A stretch of DNA of 64,000 nucleotides. Origin: Methylobacterium mesophilicum SR1.6/6 (GTDB taxonomy: Bacteria; Pseudomonadota; Alphaproteobacteria; Rhizobiales; Beijerinckiaceae). The stretch spans positions 1,557,612 to 1,621,611 of the forward strand of contig NZ_CP043538.1 in NCBI RefSeq assembly GCF_000364445.2, given 5' to 3'. Positions 1 to 9,019 of the stretch are shown in pieces (within the stretch, counting starts at the first letter, position 1; each line of letters begins with the position of its first letter). Below the pieces are notes generated by a model. It had not been told where the DNA came from. It did not search any database and worked only from the letters and a program-made list of their open reading frames with translations. The translations under genes were made by a program, and so were the position numbers.

Positions 1-380
1 AACTCCGCCTCGTCGCGGTCCTGATGCAGGCCCATGCGGGTTCCGGGGGCGTAGAGATTGATCAGGCAGGCCTCAGGCGCGGCCGGACACGCCGCAAGCG
101 CCGCCCAGGCTGCGAGCGCGGTCGGAGGCATGGCGGGCCAGGGACGGCCGGTCTCGGGATGCGCCGGCTGGTAGCGGTAGCCCCGGACGTCCGACACCCA
201 GCCGAGCGGCCCGGCATTCGACATGCGCACCGAGAAGGGCTTGCCGGTCCGGGGCATGCGCGGTGTGACGGGCGGGGCGTCGGCGAGGATGGCGGCGATC
301 TCGGCCGCGAGCCGGGCGCGGGCCGCCGCGTCGAGGTAGCCCGGATGGTGGATCAGCCCGGGCGCGAGCGCGGTCGCCAT
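1..380 (-). CDS. alkB: AlkB-family 2-oxoglutarate/Fe(II)-dependent dioxygenase (partial)
   Basis: The gene starts at 380 and its 3' part lies beyond the left edge; 126 codons are visible. AlkB proteins oxidatively remove alkyl groups from DNA or RNA bases using 2-oxoglutarate and ferrous iron in the cytoplasm. The visible part holds the nucleotide-recognition region (GWVSDVRGYRY, about residues 55-65) and ends in the core strand NLYAPGTRMGLHQDRDE, whose H-x-D supplies two of the three iron ligands. The third histidine and the arginines that bind 2-oxoglutarate would be off the window. The ATG directly abuts the stop codon of the upstream gpmA gene, so the two are probably co-transcribed from the dapB side. 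The family assignment is strong; the choice between AlkB and other homologues is less so because the C-terminus is missing. Confidence 0.85.
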   Translation of the reverse strand, partial: MATALAPGLIHHPGYLDAAARARLAAEIAAILADAPPVTPRMPRTGKPFSVRMSNAGPLGWVSDVRGYRYQPAHPETGRPWPAMPPTALAAWAALAACPAAPEACLINLYAPGTRMGLHQDRDEAE

Positions 381-1016
381 TCAGGCCCCGTCGCCGTCCC
401 GGGCGAGAACCGTCTTCGAGGCGACCGTCGTATCGGCATTCAGGCGATAGACCAGCGGCACGCCCGTCTTGATCTGAAGATCCGGAACGGAATCTTCGCC
501 CAGGCGGTCGAGAACCATCACGAGGGCGCGCAGCGAGTTGCCGTGCGCCGCCACCAGCACGCGCTCGCCCGCCATCACCCGGGGCAGGATCGCCGTGATG
601 TAGCAGGGCAGGACCCGCGCGGCGGTGTCCTTCAGGCTCTCGCCTCCGGGGGGCCGCACGTCGTACGACCGGCGCCAGGCATGGACCTGCGCCTCGCCCC
701 ATCGGGCGCGGGCGTCGTCCTTGTTGAGTCCCACGAGGTCGCCGTAGTCGCGCTCGTTCAGCGCGCGGTCGCGCGCGACCGGAATGCCCTGCAGGCCCAT
801 CTCCTCCAGGATCAGGGAGCAGGTGCGCTGCGCCCGGACCAGCTCGGAGGTGAACGCCGCGTCGAAGCCGTAGCCGTCACGCCTGAGCGCCGTGCCGGCC
901 GCCCGGGCCTCCGCGACGCCGCGCTCCGTCAGGTCCGGGTCGCGCCAGCCCGTGAACAGGTTCTTGAGGTTCCACTCGCTCTGGCCGTGCCGGACGAGGA
1001 CGAGGAGCCGCTCCAT
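381..1016 (-). CDS. gpmA: 2,3-bisphosphoglycerate-dependent phosphoglycerate mutase
   Basis: This 211-residue enzyme interconverts 3- and 2-phosphoglycerate in glycolysis and gluconeogenesis, through a phosphohistidine intermediate. The N-terminus [16 protein letters not shown] carries the RHG motif with the phosphorylated histidine at residue 10. The [14 protein letters not shown] segment, which is specific to dPGM enzymes, and the second catalytic histidine in [11 protein letters not shown] are both present. Length is normal for the short bacterial form. An in-frame GTG/ATG start seven codons further upstream (1037) exists, but the conserved protein begins at 1016. It overlaps nothing, lies 17 bases after dapB, and runs straight into alkB. 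Confidence 0.93.
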   Translation of the reverse strand: MERLLVLVRHGQSEWNLKNLFTGWRDPDLTERGVAEARAAGTALRRDGYGFDAAFTSELVRAQRTCSLILEEMGLQGIPVARDRALNERDYGDLVGLNKDDARARWGEAQVHAWRRSYDVRPPGGESLKDTAARVLPCYITAILPRVMAGERVLVAAHGNSLRALVMVLDRLGEDSVPDLQIKTGVPLVYRLNADTTVASKTVLARDGDGA

Positions 1017-1033
1017 GGCCGCAGCGCCTCCGG

Positions 1034-1831
1034 TCACAGGCCGAGCACGTCCGCCATGGCGTAGAGGCCCGGCGGCTTGGGATGCGCCCAGAGCGCCGCC
1101 TTGACGGCGCCCGCGGCGAACAGGCCGCGATCGGCGGCGTGGTGGCTGATCGTGAGGCTCTCGCCGATCCCGGCGAAGGTCACGCTGTGGTCGCCCACGA
1201 CGCTGCCGCCCCGCAGGGTGGCGAAGCCGATGTCGCCGGGCTTGCGGGCGCCGGTGATCCCGTCCCGGGTCGAGACGCGGACGGCCTTCAAGTCCACGCC
1301 GCGGCCCTCGGCGGCGGCCTCGCCGAGCATCAGCGCCGTGCCGGAGGGCGCGTCCACCTTCATGCGGTGGTGCATCTCCAAGATCTCGATGTCGAACTCG
1401 TCGCCCAGCGACTTGGCCACCCGCCGCACCAGCTCGGTCATCAGGTTGATGCCGAGCGACATGTTGCCCGACTGCACGATGCGGGCGTGGTAGGACGCCG
1501 CCTTCAGCTTCGCCAGATCCTCCTCGGACAGGCCGGTCGTCCCGACGACGTGGACGATGCGGGCCTGGGCGGCGAGTTCCGCGAAGGCCACGGTGGCGGC
1601 CGGGGCCGTGAAGTCGAGCACGCCGTCGGCGGCCGCGAAGGCCGCGAGCGGATCGTCCGTCACGGGGACATCGAGGGCCGGCAGACCAGCGAGCGTCCCG
1701 GCGTCCTGCCCCAGCGCGGGGGAGCCCGCCCGCTCGATCGCCGCGGACAGGGTGCAGCCCTCGGCCTGGGCCACCGCGCGCACCAGCATCCGACCCATGC
1801 GCCCGTCGGCGCCGACCACCACCAGCCGCAT
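1034..1831 (-). CDS. dapB: 4-hydroxy-tetrahydrodipicolinate reductase
   Basis: DapB performs the NAD(P)H-dependent reduction step on the way to diaminopimelate and lysine. From the chosen ATG the protein is 265 residues and opens with [15 protein letters not shown], the Rossmann nucleotide-binding motif. The signature [14 protein letters not shown] holds the catalytic histidine and substrate-binding lysine. An ATG four codons upstream (1843) is an alternative start; the open frame continues to 1924, but that extension is low-complexity and unlike the family. It is the first gene of a probable dapB-gpmA-alkB transcription unit. Confidence 0.94.
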   Translation of the reverse strand: MRLVVVGADGRMGRMLVRAVAQAEGCTLSAAIERAGSPALGQDAGTLAGLPALDVPVTDDPLAAFAAADGVLDFTAPAATVAFAELAAQARIVHVVGTTGLSEEDLAKLKAASYHARIVQSGNMSLGINLMTELVRRVAKSLGDEFDIEILEMHHRMKVDAPSGTALMLGEAAAEGRGVDLKAVRVSTRDGITGARKPGDIGFATLRGGSVVGDHSVTFAGIGESLTISHHAADRGLFAAGAVKAALWAHPKPPGLYAMADVLGL

Positions 1832-1945
1832 CCCGAGTCCCATCTCCGTCAGGGGCGTGGAGCGGTCGGACCCTGTCGGCCCGACCCCTCCCGCGTTGTC
1901 CGTCACCCCGGAAGACGCCGTCACGGCGCCCGGGGTCGAACGGCC

Positions 1946-2443
1946 TCAGTCCTTCTCGGGCGCGATCTGTTCCAGCCCGCCGATGTGCTTCTGCGCGTAG
2001 AGCGGCAGGCCGATCTGCTTGATCAGTTCCAGTTGCGTCTCGAGGAAGTCGATATGGCCTTCCTCATCGGTCGCCAGATCCTCGAACAGGATCTTGGAGA
2101 CGCGATCATTGATCGAATCACAGTACTGAGCAGCCTCAAGGTAGAGGCGGCGCGCCTCGTTCTCGGCGGCGAGATCGCACTCGATGATTTCCTGGACGTT
2201 CTGGCCGATCCGCAGCGGGTCGAGTTCCTGGAGGTTCGGGAACCCGTCGAGGAACAGGATCCGGTCGACGAACCGGTCCGCGTGGTTCATCTCCTCGATC
2301 GATTCCTTGCGCCAGAACTTGGCCAGGTCGATGTAGCCCCAGTCATTGAGCATGCGAAAGTGCAGCCAATACTGGCTGACGGCCGTCAACTCGCTGCGCA
2401 GCCCGCGGTTGAGGTACTCGATGACCTTGGTGTCGCCCTTCAT
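1946..2443 (-). CDS. bfr: Bacterioferritin
   Basis: Bacterioferritin assembles into a 24-subunit shell that oxidises ferrous iron and stores it as a mineral core. This 165-residue protein has the standard length. The ferroxidase ligands are visible: E18, E51 and H54 (EEMNHAD), then E94 and E127/H130 in the C-terminal helices (ATDEEGH). M52, which binds the inter-subunit haem, is conserved, so this is a true haem-binding bacterioferritin and not a haem-free Ftn. It lies 43 bases downstream of bfd on the same strand, so storage and release proteins are likely co-expressed. Confidence 0.96.
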   Translation of the reverse strand: MKGDTKVIEYLNRGLRSELTAVSQYWLHFRMLNDWGYIDLAKFWRKESIEEMNHADRFVDRILFLDGFPNLQELDPLRIGQNVQEIIECDLAAENEARRLYLEAAQYCDSINDRVSKILFEDLATDEEGHIDFLETQLELIKQIGLPLYAQKHIGGLEQIAPEKD

Positions 2444-2486
2444 GCCCCCGTACTCCTTACCGTTCTTTCAGGCGGGGGCAGAAGCA

Positions 2487-2771
2487 TCAGGCTGCGACTC
2501 CCTCATCCGCAGTTTGGAATTTCACCAAACTACAGGCGCTGGCGCAAGCCGTCGTGCAGGCATGGCTGCCCTCGACGGCCGGCAACGGCCCAGCTACCGA
2601 GCCAAGGGCGCTCTGCATGATGGACCGGATGGTGCGGGCGCAGCGCCCGCATTTCGGGCTGCATCCCAGGCAGGCGTAGACCTGGGCGGGGGTGCGCGGG
2701 CAGCCCGGTCCGGGCGCGAGACACCCGCGAACCGCGCCATCCGATATGACATTACAAGAGCAGACGATCAT
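2487..2771 (-). CDS. bfd: Bacterioferritin-associated ferredoxin
   Basis: Bfd is a small [2Fe-2S] protein that reduces the haems of bacterioferritin so that stored iron is released. The 94-residue product begins MIVCSCNVISDGAVRGC, the BFD-like fold start, with cluster ligands C4 and C6 and the second pair C41 and C44 (CSPKCGRC). Extra cysteines occur at 17, 24, 34 and 37, and in a short C-terminal CTTACASAC stretch beyond the core; these are not part of the classic E. coli ligand set. The open frame runs 50 codons further upstream, but that part lacks family similarity and overlaps the likely promoter. It sits directly upstream of bfr. Confidence 0.9.
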   Translation of the reverse strand: MIVCSCNVISDGAVRGCLAPGPGCPRTPAQVYACLGCSPKCGRCARTIRSIMQSALGSVAGPLPAVEGSHACTTACASACSLVKFQTADEGVAA

Positions 2772-2839
2772 CCGCGCCGCTAATCCCGCCATCCCCGTGC
2801 CCGCCACGGTCTTCCGGACCGCCCCGAGCTGCCGCGCCA

Positions 2840-2880
2840 GATTAGAAAGATTGAAAAGTAGCTTGCTTTTCAATGTTTTA
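2840..2880 (-). promoter_or_regulatory. Probable iron-responsive promoter/operator of bfd-bfr
   Basis: This is an AT-rich island in very GC-rich DNA. It contains a perfect 9-base inverted repeat, ATTGAAAAG at 2850-2858 and CTTTTCAAT at 2866-2874, separated by 7 bases. On the minus strand the repeat overlaps a TTGAAA that could be a -35 element. It is about 80 bases upstream of the bfd start. Known bacterioferritin genes of alphaproteobacteria are controlled by Irr or RirA; this repeat does not clearly match either published box, so the regulator is not assigned. Confidence 0.5.
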
Positions 2881-2966
2881 CTGGCCGGGGCGGACATGGC
2901 ACCGCTGCTCCGGCGGGTCAAGGGCGGGCGATCGGGACGGGCCTCGAAGGGTCTGCCGCGCGCCCC

Positions 2967-3584
2967 TCAGCGGGCGAGTTCGCGCAGGCCCAGACGGATC
3001 AGGACCTTGGCCTCCGCACCCTCCCCCGCGCCCTTGAGCGCGGCCGCGATAGCGGCGGCGGCCTGGACCTGCGGGTAGCCGAGATTCACGAGCGCCGAGA
3101 CCGCATCCGCCACCGGCTGCGGAGCCGCGCCCTCCTCCACGGCGCCGGTCAAGGCGACGAGGGCGGGATCGACGGGCGCGAAGGCCGGAGCCTTGTCCTT
3201 CAGCTCGGCCGCCAGCCGGGCCGCGAGCCGGGGCCCGACGCCGGGGGCACGGCTGATCGCGCCCTTGTCGCCCGTCGCGATGGCGCCGGCCAGGGCTTCG
3301 GGCTCTAGGACCGACAGCACCCCGAGGGCGACGCGGGCGCCGACGCCCTGGACGGTCTGGAGCAGCCGGAACCATTCGCGCTCGGCGTCCGACCGGAAGC
3401 CGTAGAGGCGGATCATGTCCTCGCGGACATGGGTCTCGATCGACAGCTCCGCCGGTTCGCCGACCTTGGGCATGCGCTGCAGTGTGCGCGCCGAGCAATG
3501 GGCAATGTAGCCCACCCCCGCCACGTCGAGGATCACGAAATCCTCGCCGAAGGAGTCCACCACGCCCTTGAGCTTGCCGATCAT
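2967..3584 (-). CDS. ruvA: Holliday junction branch migration protein RuvA
   Basis: RuvA binds four-way DNA junctions and loads the RuvB motor for branch migration during recombinational repair. The 205-residue product has the N-terminal OB fold starting [10 protein letters not shown], including the [14 protein letters not shown] strand. Helix-hairpin-helix repeats lie around residues 70-135 ([14 protein letters not shown] and [19 protein letters not shown]), and a C-terminal domain III that contacts RuvB ends [17 protein letters not shown]. The neighbours are bfd (downstream) and a divergent yceI gene; neither ruvC nor ruvB is next to it. Confidence 0.95.
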   Translation of the reverse strand: MIGKLKGVVDSFGEDFVILDVAGVGYIAHCSARTLQRMPKVGEPAELSIETHVREDMIRLYGFRSDAEREWFRLLQTVQGVGARVALGVLSVLEPEALAGAIATGDKGAISRAPGVGPRLAARLAAELKDKAPAFAPVDPALVALTGAVEEGAAPQPVADAVSALVNLGYPQVQAAAAIAAALKGAGEGAEAKVLIRLGLRELAR

Positions 3585-3719
3585 GCCATGCCTGCCCGCT
3601 GTTCAGGGCTGACTACAGAAGCGCGCCGGTCACCGCCAGACGTGCTTGAGCGCGCAGGGAGATCGTGAAATCACGGGCCCCGCGCCGGCCGGGCTTGGCC
3701 GCGCTCCGGGGGGACAAGA

Positions 3720-4352
3720 ATGCGCGCGCCACTTCTCGCCCTGATCGGCCTCCTCTCCTTGGGGCCGGCTCAGGCAGCCGACGATCCGGCCGGCAAGGGC
3801 GTGCCGGTCGCGCCGAGTGCCGATCCGACGCAGGTGCGCCCGGGTGCCTACGTGCTGGATCCGGATCACGGCAAGGTCACGTGGTCGGTCTCGCATCTCG
3901 GCTACTCGACCTATTACGGCCAGTTCACCGGCCTGACGGGAACGCTCACCCTCGATCCCAAGGCGCCGGACAAGAGCCGGCTTGAGGTGAGCGTGCCGCT
4001 CGGCGGTGTGATCACCGGCAGCGCGCGCCTCAACGAGCACCTCGCGGCGCCGGATTTCTTCGACACCGCGAAGTTCCCGAACGCCACCTTCACGGCCACG
4101 ACGGTCGAGCCGACGAGCCCGACGACGGCGCGGATCACCGGCGACCTGAACCTGCGCGGCACCGTGCGGCCGCTCGCCATCGACGCGACCTTCAACCAAG
4201 CCGGCATCCACCCGGTCGACCAGCGCTACACCGTGGGCTTCGACGGGCGCGCCGTCATCAAGAGGTCGGAGTTCGGGATCAACGCCTATCTCCCCCATCT
4301 CGGCGACGAGGTGACCTTGCGCATCGAGGGCGAGTTCAAGGCTGCCCCGTAG
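3720..4352 (+). CDS. YceI-family periplasmic protein
   Basis: YceI proteins are periplasmic lipocalin-like barrels that bind polyisoprenoid lipids; their physiological role is poorly defined and often linked to stress. The 210-residue product has a signal peptide MRAPLLALIGLLSLGPAQA cut near residue 19. The YceI domain then covers about residues 45-208 (YVLDPDHGKVTWSVSHLGYSTYYGQF and the C-terminal DGRAVIKRSEFGINAYLP). The ATG follows a 135-base divergent spacer shared with ruvA. A second small secreted protein follows 55 bases downstream. Confidence 0.92.
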   Translation: MRAPLLALIGLLSLGPAQAADDPAGKGVPVAPSADPTQVRPGAYVLDPDHGKVTWSVSHLGYSTYYGQFTGLTGTLTLDPKAPDKSRLEVSVPLGGVITGSARLNEHLAAPDFFDTAKFPNATFTATTVEPTSPTTARITGDLNLRGTVRPLAIDATFNQAGIHPVDQRYTVGFDGRAVIKRSEFGINAYLPHLGDEVTLRIEGEFKAAP

Positions 4353-4407
4353 CGGTGCGTGCCGCACAGTCGCCGAGGGGGTTGGCGACACCAGGGAGTT
4401 TTGAGCT

Positions 4408-4791
4408 TTGCGGAGCCCACGTGCCATCGCCGCCTGTCTGAGTCTGCTCCTCGCCGGCCCGGCCGTCGCGCAGGTTCCGGTCGCCCCGACGAGCCCGGCC
4501 TCACCGCTCGACAACTACGCCGATGCCGCCTCCACGACGATCATCGCCGAGCAGGCCTGTCCGGGTGTCCAGGTCAGGGCCGGGCAGCTCACGACGCTGC
4601 GCCTCGCCGCCCGCGTGAATGCCGGCCAGGAAGCCCTGCTGGAGCAGAAGCTGCGGACCCGGTCGACCCAGGTGCGCCAGCAACTGGCCGCCGTGGGCCG
4701 CGAGGCCTGGTGCGCCGAGGCTCTGGCGGCCTTCGGTCCGCAGGGCACGGTCGCCAAGGGGATCCTGGTGACCGGCGCGCCGATCCGCTGA
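4408..4791 (+). CDS. Small secreted protein of unknown function
   Basis: This 127-residue protein uses a TTG start at 4408, supported by an AGGGAG ribosome-binding site about 9 bases before it. The N-terminus RAIAACLSLLLAGPAVAQ is a clear signal peptide cleaved after about residue 22. The mature part is mostly helical and has two cysteines (EQACPG and AWCAEAL) that could form one disulfide. I do not recognise the family. It is probably co-transcribed with the upstream yceI gene, and both products would be periplasmic. Confidence 0.75.
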   Translation: MRSPRAIAACLSLLLAGPAVAQVPVAPTSPASPLDNYADAASTTIIAEQACPGVQVRAGQLTTLRLAARVNAGQEALLEQKLRTRSTQVRQQLAAVGREAWCAEALAAFGPQGTVAKGILVTGAPIR

Positions 4792-4818
4792 TCCGGGCCG
4801 CGCGGATCGACGCGCGGA

Positions 4819-4847
4819 TTGACATGTGGTGCCCGCGCCCGTAGTGA
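4819..4847 (+). promoter_or_regulatory. Sigma-70-type promoter of rplU-rpmA
   Basis: A perfect -35 box TTGACA (4819-4824) is followed after exactly 17 bases by a -10-like TAGTGA (4842-4847). Transcription would begin near 4854, giving a leader of about 125 bases before rplU. This is one of the few canonical housekeeping promoters in the window. Confidence 0.7.
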
Positions 4848-4857
4848 CCCCGCATGG

Positions 4858-4886
4858 CGCGCGGCCTCCCTGAGGTCCGCGCGTTT
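4858..4886 (+). promoter_or_regulatory. Strong hairpin at the 5' end of the rplU mRNA leader
   Basis: Bases 4858-4864 pair with 4877-4883, and after a one-base bulge (T4876) bases 4865-4868 pair with 4872-4875. This makes an 11-bp stem closed by a CCT loop and followed by TTT. It lies immediately after the predicted transcription start. It could act as a weak attenuator, an L21 autoregulatory leader or a 5' stabiliser; the sequence does not decide between these. Confidence 0.5.
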
Positions 4887-4981
4887 CGCGTTGTCCGGGC
4901 ACAAGCCCGTGCAATGACTTCAAACAAGAAGCCGGTCCAGGGGCAGCCGCCCCGGAGGCCGTTCGAGAACACGAGAGAACG

Positions 4982-5296
4982 ATGTTCGCAGTCATCAAGA
5001 CGGGCGGTAAGCAGTACCGCGTCGCCGCCAACGACACCATCACCATCGCCTCCCTGGCCGGCGAGGCCGGCGAGGCCGTGACCTTCGGCGAGGTCCTCCT
5101 GTTCGCCGACGGCGCGGGCGCGACCCAGGTCGGCGCACCGACCCTGTCGGGCATCAGCGTCACCGGCGAGATCGTGCGCCACGGACGCGACAAGAAGGTC
5201 ATCGCCTTCAAGAAGCGCCGCCGGCAGAACTCGCGCCGCAAGCGCGGCCATCGGCAGGACCACACGGTCGTGCGCATCACCGGCATTTCGGCCTGA
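4982..5296 (+). CDS. rplU: 50S ribosomal protein L21
   Basis: L21 is a primary 23S rRNA-binding protein of the large subunit. The 104-residue product begins MFAVIKTGGKQYRV and carries the basic RNA-binding segment KKRRRQNSRRKRGHRQ, both diagnostic. It is followed 86 bases later by rpmA (L27), the standard bacterial pair. The start is supported by a purine-rich GAGAGAAC stretch just upstream and by the family N-terminus. Expression is probably driven by the promoter at 4819. Confidence 0.97.
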   Translation: MFAVIKTGGKQYRVAANDTITIASLAGEAGEAVTFGEVLLFADGAGATQVGAPTLSGISVTGEIVRHGRDKKVIAFKKRRRQNSRRKRGHRQDHTVVRITGISA

Positions 5297-5382
5297 CGCA
5301 CGCCAGACGCTGGGCGCGTCCGGTCCCCTGAGGGACCGATCCGCGACCGCATCGAAGCCCATCAGAATTCGGAGCTCATCCC

Positions 5383-5649
5383 ATGGCACACAAGAAGGCT
5401 GGCGGTTCGTCCCGCAACGGTCGCGACTCGGAAGGCCGGCGCCTCGGCGTCAAGAAGTTCGGCGCGGAATCGGTCATTCCGGGCAACATCATCGTGCGTC
5501 AGCGCGGCACCAAATGGCATCCCGGCGCCAATGTCGGCATGGGCAAGGACCACACGCTGTTCGCGCTGGTACCGGGCCATGTCCGCTTCGAGACGCGCCG
5601 CGGGCGCGCCTTCGTAGCCGTTACCCCGCTGGCCGAGGCCGCGGAATAA
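5383..5649 (+). CDS. rpmA: 50S ribosomal protein L27
   Basis: L27 lies near the peptidyl-transferase centre and helps position tRNA. The 88-residue product begins [20 protein letters not shown], the family signature, with [22 protein letters not shown] following. There is no cleavable N-terminal extension of the kind found in Firmicutes. It is the second gene of the rplU-rpmA unit and is followed by a strong hairpin at 5754-5779. Confidence 0.98.
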   Translation: MAHKKAGGSSRNGRDSEGRRLGVKKFGAESVIPGNIIVRQRGTKWHPGANVGMGKDHTLFALVPGHVRFETRRGRAFVAVTPLAEAAE

Positions 5650-5753
5650 GAGGCGGGCGCCTTTGAGGCGAAGCTGGCGTCCCGCCCGGTGTCCCACACC
5701 GGACCGGAGACGTCGTTGCCGAGCCCCTGACGGGCCGGATCGGACGGAACCCC

Positions 5754-5779
5754 GGGGAGGATGGGACGCCATCCTCCCC
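5754..5779 (+). terminator. Probable intrinsic terminator after rpmA
   Basis: A perfect 11-bp stem (5754-5764 pairing with 5769-5779) has a GACG tetraloop. It is followed by a T-rich but interrupted tract (TTCGTCGTCTT). It lies about 105 bases after the rpmA stop and 56 bases before the next gene. The weak T tract makes termination efficiency uncertain. Confidence 0.55.
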
Positions 5780-5834
5780 TTCGTCGTCTTGAGGCGGTGA
5801 CCCGGAGCCGGGAGCGCCGCCCTGCGAGGGCACG

Positions 5835-6431
5835 ATGTTCCCCGATCTGACCCGTGATGACGTTTTCCGGATCGAGACGCGGCGGCTGTGGCTGCGCTGG
5901 CCGACCGCGAAGGACAGGGACGCGATCCTGAAGCTGGCCGGCGACCCGTCGGTCGCCGCGATGCTGGCGCGGGTGCCGCACCCGCTCCCGGCCCCGGTCG
6001 TGGATGCGTTCCTGCTTCAGGCACGCGCGCAGAACACCGCCGGTTCGGCCCTCACGCTCGCCCTCGCGCCGCGGGCGGCGCCCGGCAGCCTCATCGGTGT
6101 CATCAGCATCGAGGCGCCGGCCGACGCGCCGCCGGAGCTCGGCTACTGGCTCGGGCGGGCCTACTGGGGAAGCGGCCTGATGGCCGAGGCCGTGACGGCC
6201 CTGTGCCACGCCTTCTTCGCCTATACCGGCGGCGCGGAACTCTCGGCGTCGGCCCGCACGGTCAACCCGGCGTCCCGGCGCGTTCTGGAGAGCTGCGGCT
6301 TCGTGCCGGCCGGCAGCGCGATCCGGCCCTTCCCGGCGCGCGGTGAGGATCTGCCGGTCGATCTCTTCCGCCTCGACCGGCGGCGCTGGCAGAGGCCGTC
6401 GTCCGAGCCGGCGATGACGGCAGCCGCCTGA
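5835..6431 (+). CDS. GNAT-family N-acetyltransferase (RimJ/RimL-like)
   Basis: The 198-residue product matches the RimJ/RimL-type acetyltransferases that transfer acetyl from acetyl-CoA to amino groups of proteins or small molecules. It opens with the family strand RIETRRLWLRWPTAKDRDAI. It contains ELGYWLGRAYWGSGLMAEAV (acetyl-CoA-binding motif A, about residues 96-115) and ends with the VNPASRRVLESCGFVPAG motif. It lies between rpmA and obgE, a position where a GNAT gene is commonly found in Hyphomicrobiales. The substrate is unknown. Confidence 0.88.
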   Translation: MFPDLTRDDVFRIETRRLWLRWPTAKDRDAILKLAGDPSVAAMLARVPHPLPAPVVDAFLLQARAQNTAGSALTLALAPRAAPGSLIGVISIEAPADAPPELGYWLGRAYWGSGLMAEAVTALCHAFFAYTGGAELSASARTVNPASRRVLESCGFVPAGSAIRPFPARGEDLPVDLFRLDRRRWQRPSSEPAMTAAA

Positions 6432-6478
6432 GGCGGCGCCACGGCGCCGGGGCTGGCCGGCGGCCGTCGACACGGTGA

Positions 6479-7549
<1,071 letters not shown>

Positions 7550-7742
7550 TTCGCGGGAGCTCCTCGCCCCCCGCGGCAGCCTGGTCCGGCCTGCGCCTCG
7601 CCGCCCTGCCGGAAGCCTGCGGACACCCGACAGGCCGCTGATCCAACGCCATCGTGACGGGTGATCGCCGCGAGGCGGAGTGGCTGTTCAACAGCGCGAT
7701 CTTCGTTCAAATCGCCTCGATCGACCCGGACCCGCAAGCATC

Positions 7743-8858
7743 ATGATCCCCGTCCTCGAAGATTTCCGCCGCGTCGTCCTCAAGGTCGGGTCGGCCCTCC
7801 TCGTCGACCGGGGGGCCGGGCGTCTGCGGCACGCCTGGCTCGCGGCGCTGGCTGAGGACATCGCCGAGTTGCACGCGCGCGGCGTCGATGTCCTGGTCGT
7901 CTCCTCGGGCAGCATCGCGCTCGGGCGCACCGTGCTCGGGCTGCCCTCCGGAGCCTTGCGGCTGGAAGAGAGCCAGGGTGCGGCCTCGGTGGGGCAAATC
8001 ACTCTGGCGCGGCATTGGGCCGAAGCGCTCGGTCATCACGGCATCGTCGCCGGCCAGATCCTCGTGACGCCCCAGGATACGGAGGAGCGGCGCCGCTACC
8101 TCAATGCCCGCGCCACCGTGCTCAAACTGCTCGAGATGCGCGCGGTGCCGGTCGTCAACGAGAACGACACGGTGGCGACGTCGGAGATCCGTTACGGCGA
8201 CAACGATCGCCTCGCCGCCCGGGTCGCCACCATGATCGATGCCGACGTGCTGGTCCTGTTCTCGGATATCGACGGCCTGTACACGGCGCCGCCGAAAAGC
8301 GACCCGAACGCGCAGCATCTGCCGGTGGTCGAGCGCATCACCCCTGAGATCGAGGCGATGGCGGGCGGCCCGGCCTCCGAGCTGTCCCGCGGCGGCATGC
8401 GCACCAAGATCGAGGCGGCCAAGATCGCAGCCTCCGGCGGCACGCACCTCGTGATCGCGGACGGTCGGCAGAAGAACCCGCTGCGCGCCGTTCGGGATGG
8501 GGCTCGCTGCACGTGGTTCCTCTCCGGGTCCACGCCGACCGCTGCCCGGAAGACCTGGATCGCCGGCTCCCTCGAACCGCGTGGCAGCCTCACCATCGAC
8601 GCGGGCGCCGTGAAGGCGCTGCGTGGCGGCGCGAGCCTCCTGCCGGTGGGCGTCCGCGCCATAGAAGGCAGCTTCTCCCGCGGCGATGCGGTGGTGATCC
8701 GCGATGGCGACGGCCGTGTCCACGGCCGCGGGCTCGTCGCCTACGACAGCGCGGAAGCCGCCTTGATCATCGGGCATCCCAGCGCGCGTATCCCGGAATT
8801 GCTCAACTATCCCGGTCGCGCCTGGATGGTTCATCGGGATGACTTGGCATTGTTCTAG
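7743..8858 (+). CDS. proB: Glutamate 5-kinase
   Basis: ProB phosphorylates glutamate to gamma-glutamyl phosphate, the first and usually proline-inhibited step of proline synthesis. The 371-residue protein has an amino-acid-kinase domain, starting [11 protein letters not shown] and including [30 protein letters not shown] and [15 protein letters not shown]-terminal PUA domain covers about residues 280-368. The open frame extends 21 codons upstream, but the ATG at 7743 matches the family. A 193-base gap separates it from obgE; proA follows after 161 bases. Confidence 0.96.
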   Translation: MIPVLEDFRRVVLKVGSALLVDRGAGRLRHAWLAALAEDIAELHARGVDVLVVSSGSIALGRTVLGLPSGALRLEESQGAASVGQITLARHWAEALGHHGIVAGQILVTPQDTEERRRYLNARATVLKLLEMRAVPVVNENDTVATSEIRYGDNDRLAARVATMIDADVLVLFSDIDGLYTAPPKSDPNAQHLPVVERITPEIEAMAGGPASELSRGGMRTKIEAAKIAASGGTHLVIADGRQKNPLRAVRDGARCTWFLSGSTPTAARKTWIAGSLEPRGSLTIDAGAVKALRGGASLLPVGVRAIEGSFSRGDAVVIRDGDGRVHGRGLVAYDSAEAALIIGHPSARIPELLNYPGRAWMVHRDDLALF

Positions 8859-9019
8859 TTCTCGACTTTCCGCACTGGATTAATCACAATCATCTCCGAA
8901 TTGATTATTGCGTCGACCAGCACTCGGACACCCTTGTGCGTGCGGCGCGCGATGTGCAAATACGGCGTCTTCTCTCTGTCGCGCCGAAGCATAGGGCGCC
9001 GCCAACCGAGGACGCCAGC

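Noticed and set aside
1082..2620. 512-codon plus-strand open frame opposite dapB and bfr
   Set aside because: It is the antisense of conserved genes in GC-rich DNA. Composition is dominated by R, G, A, H and Q with no family signature.
8859..9019. Possible regulatory inverted repeat in the AT-rich proB-proA gap
   Set aside because: AATCA and TGATT arms are short and the rest does not pair; not distinguishable from chance.
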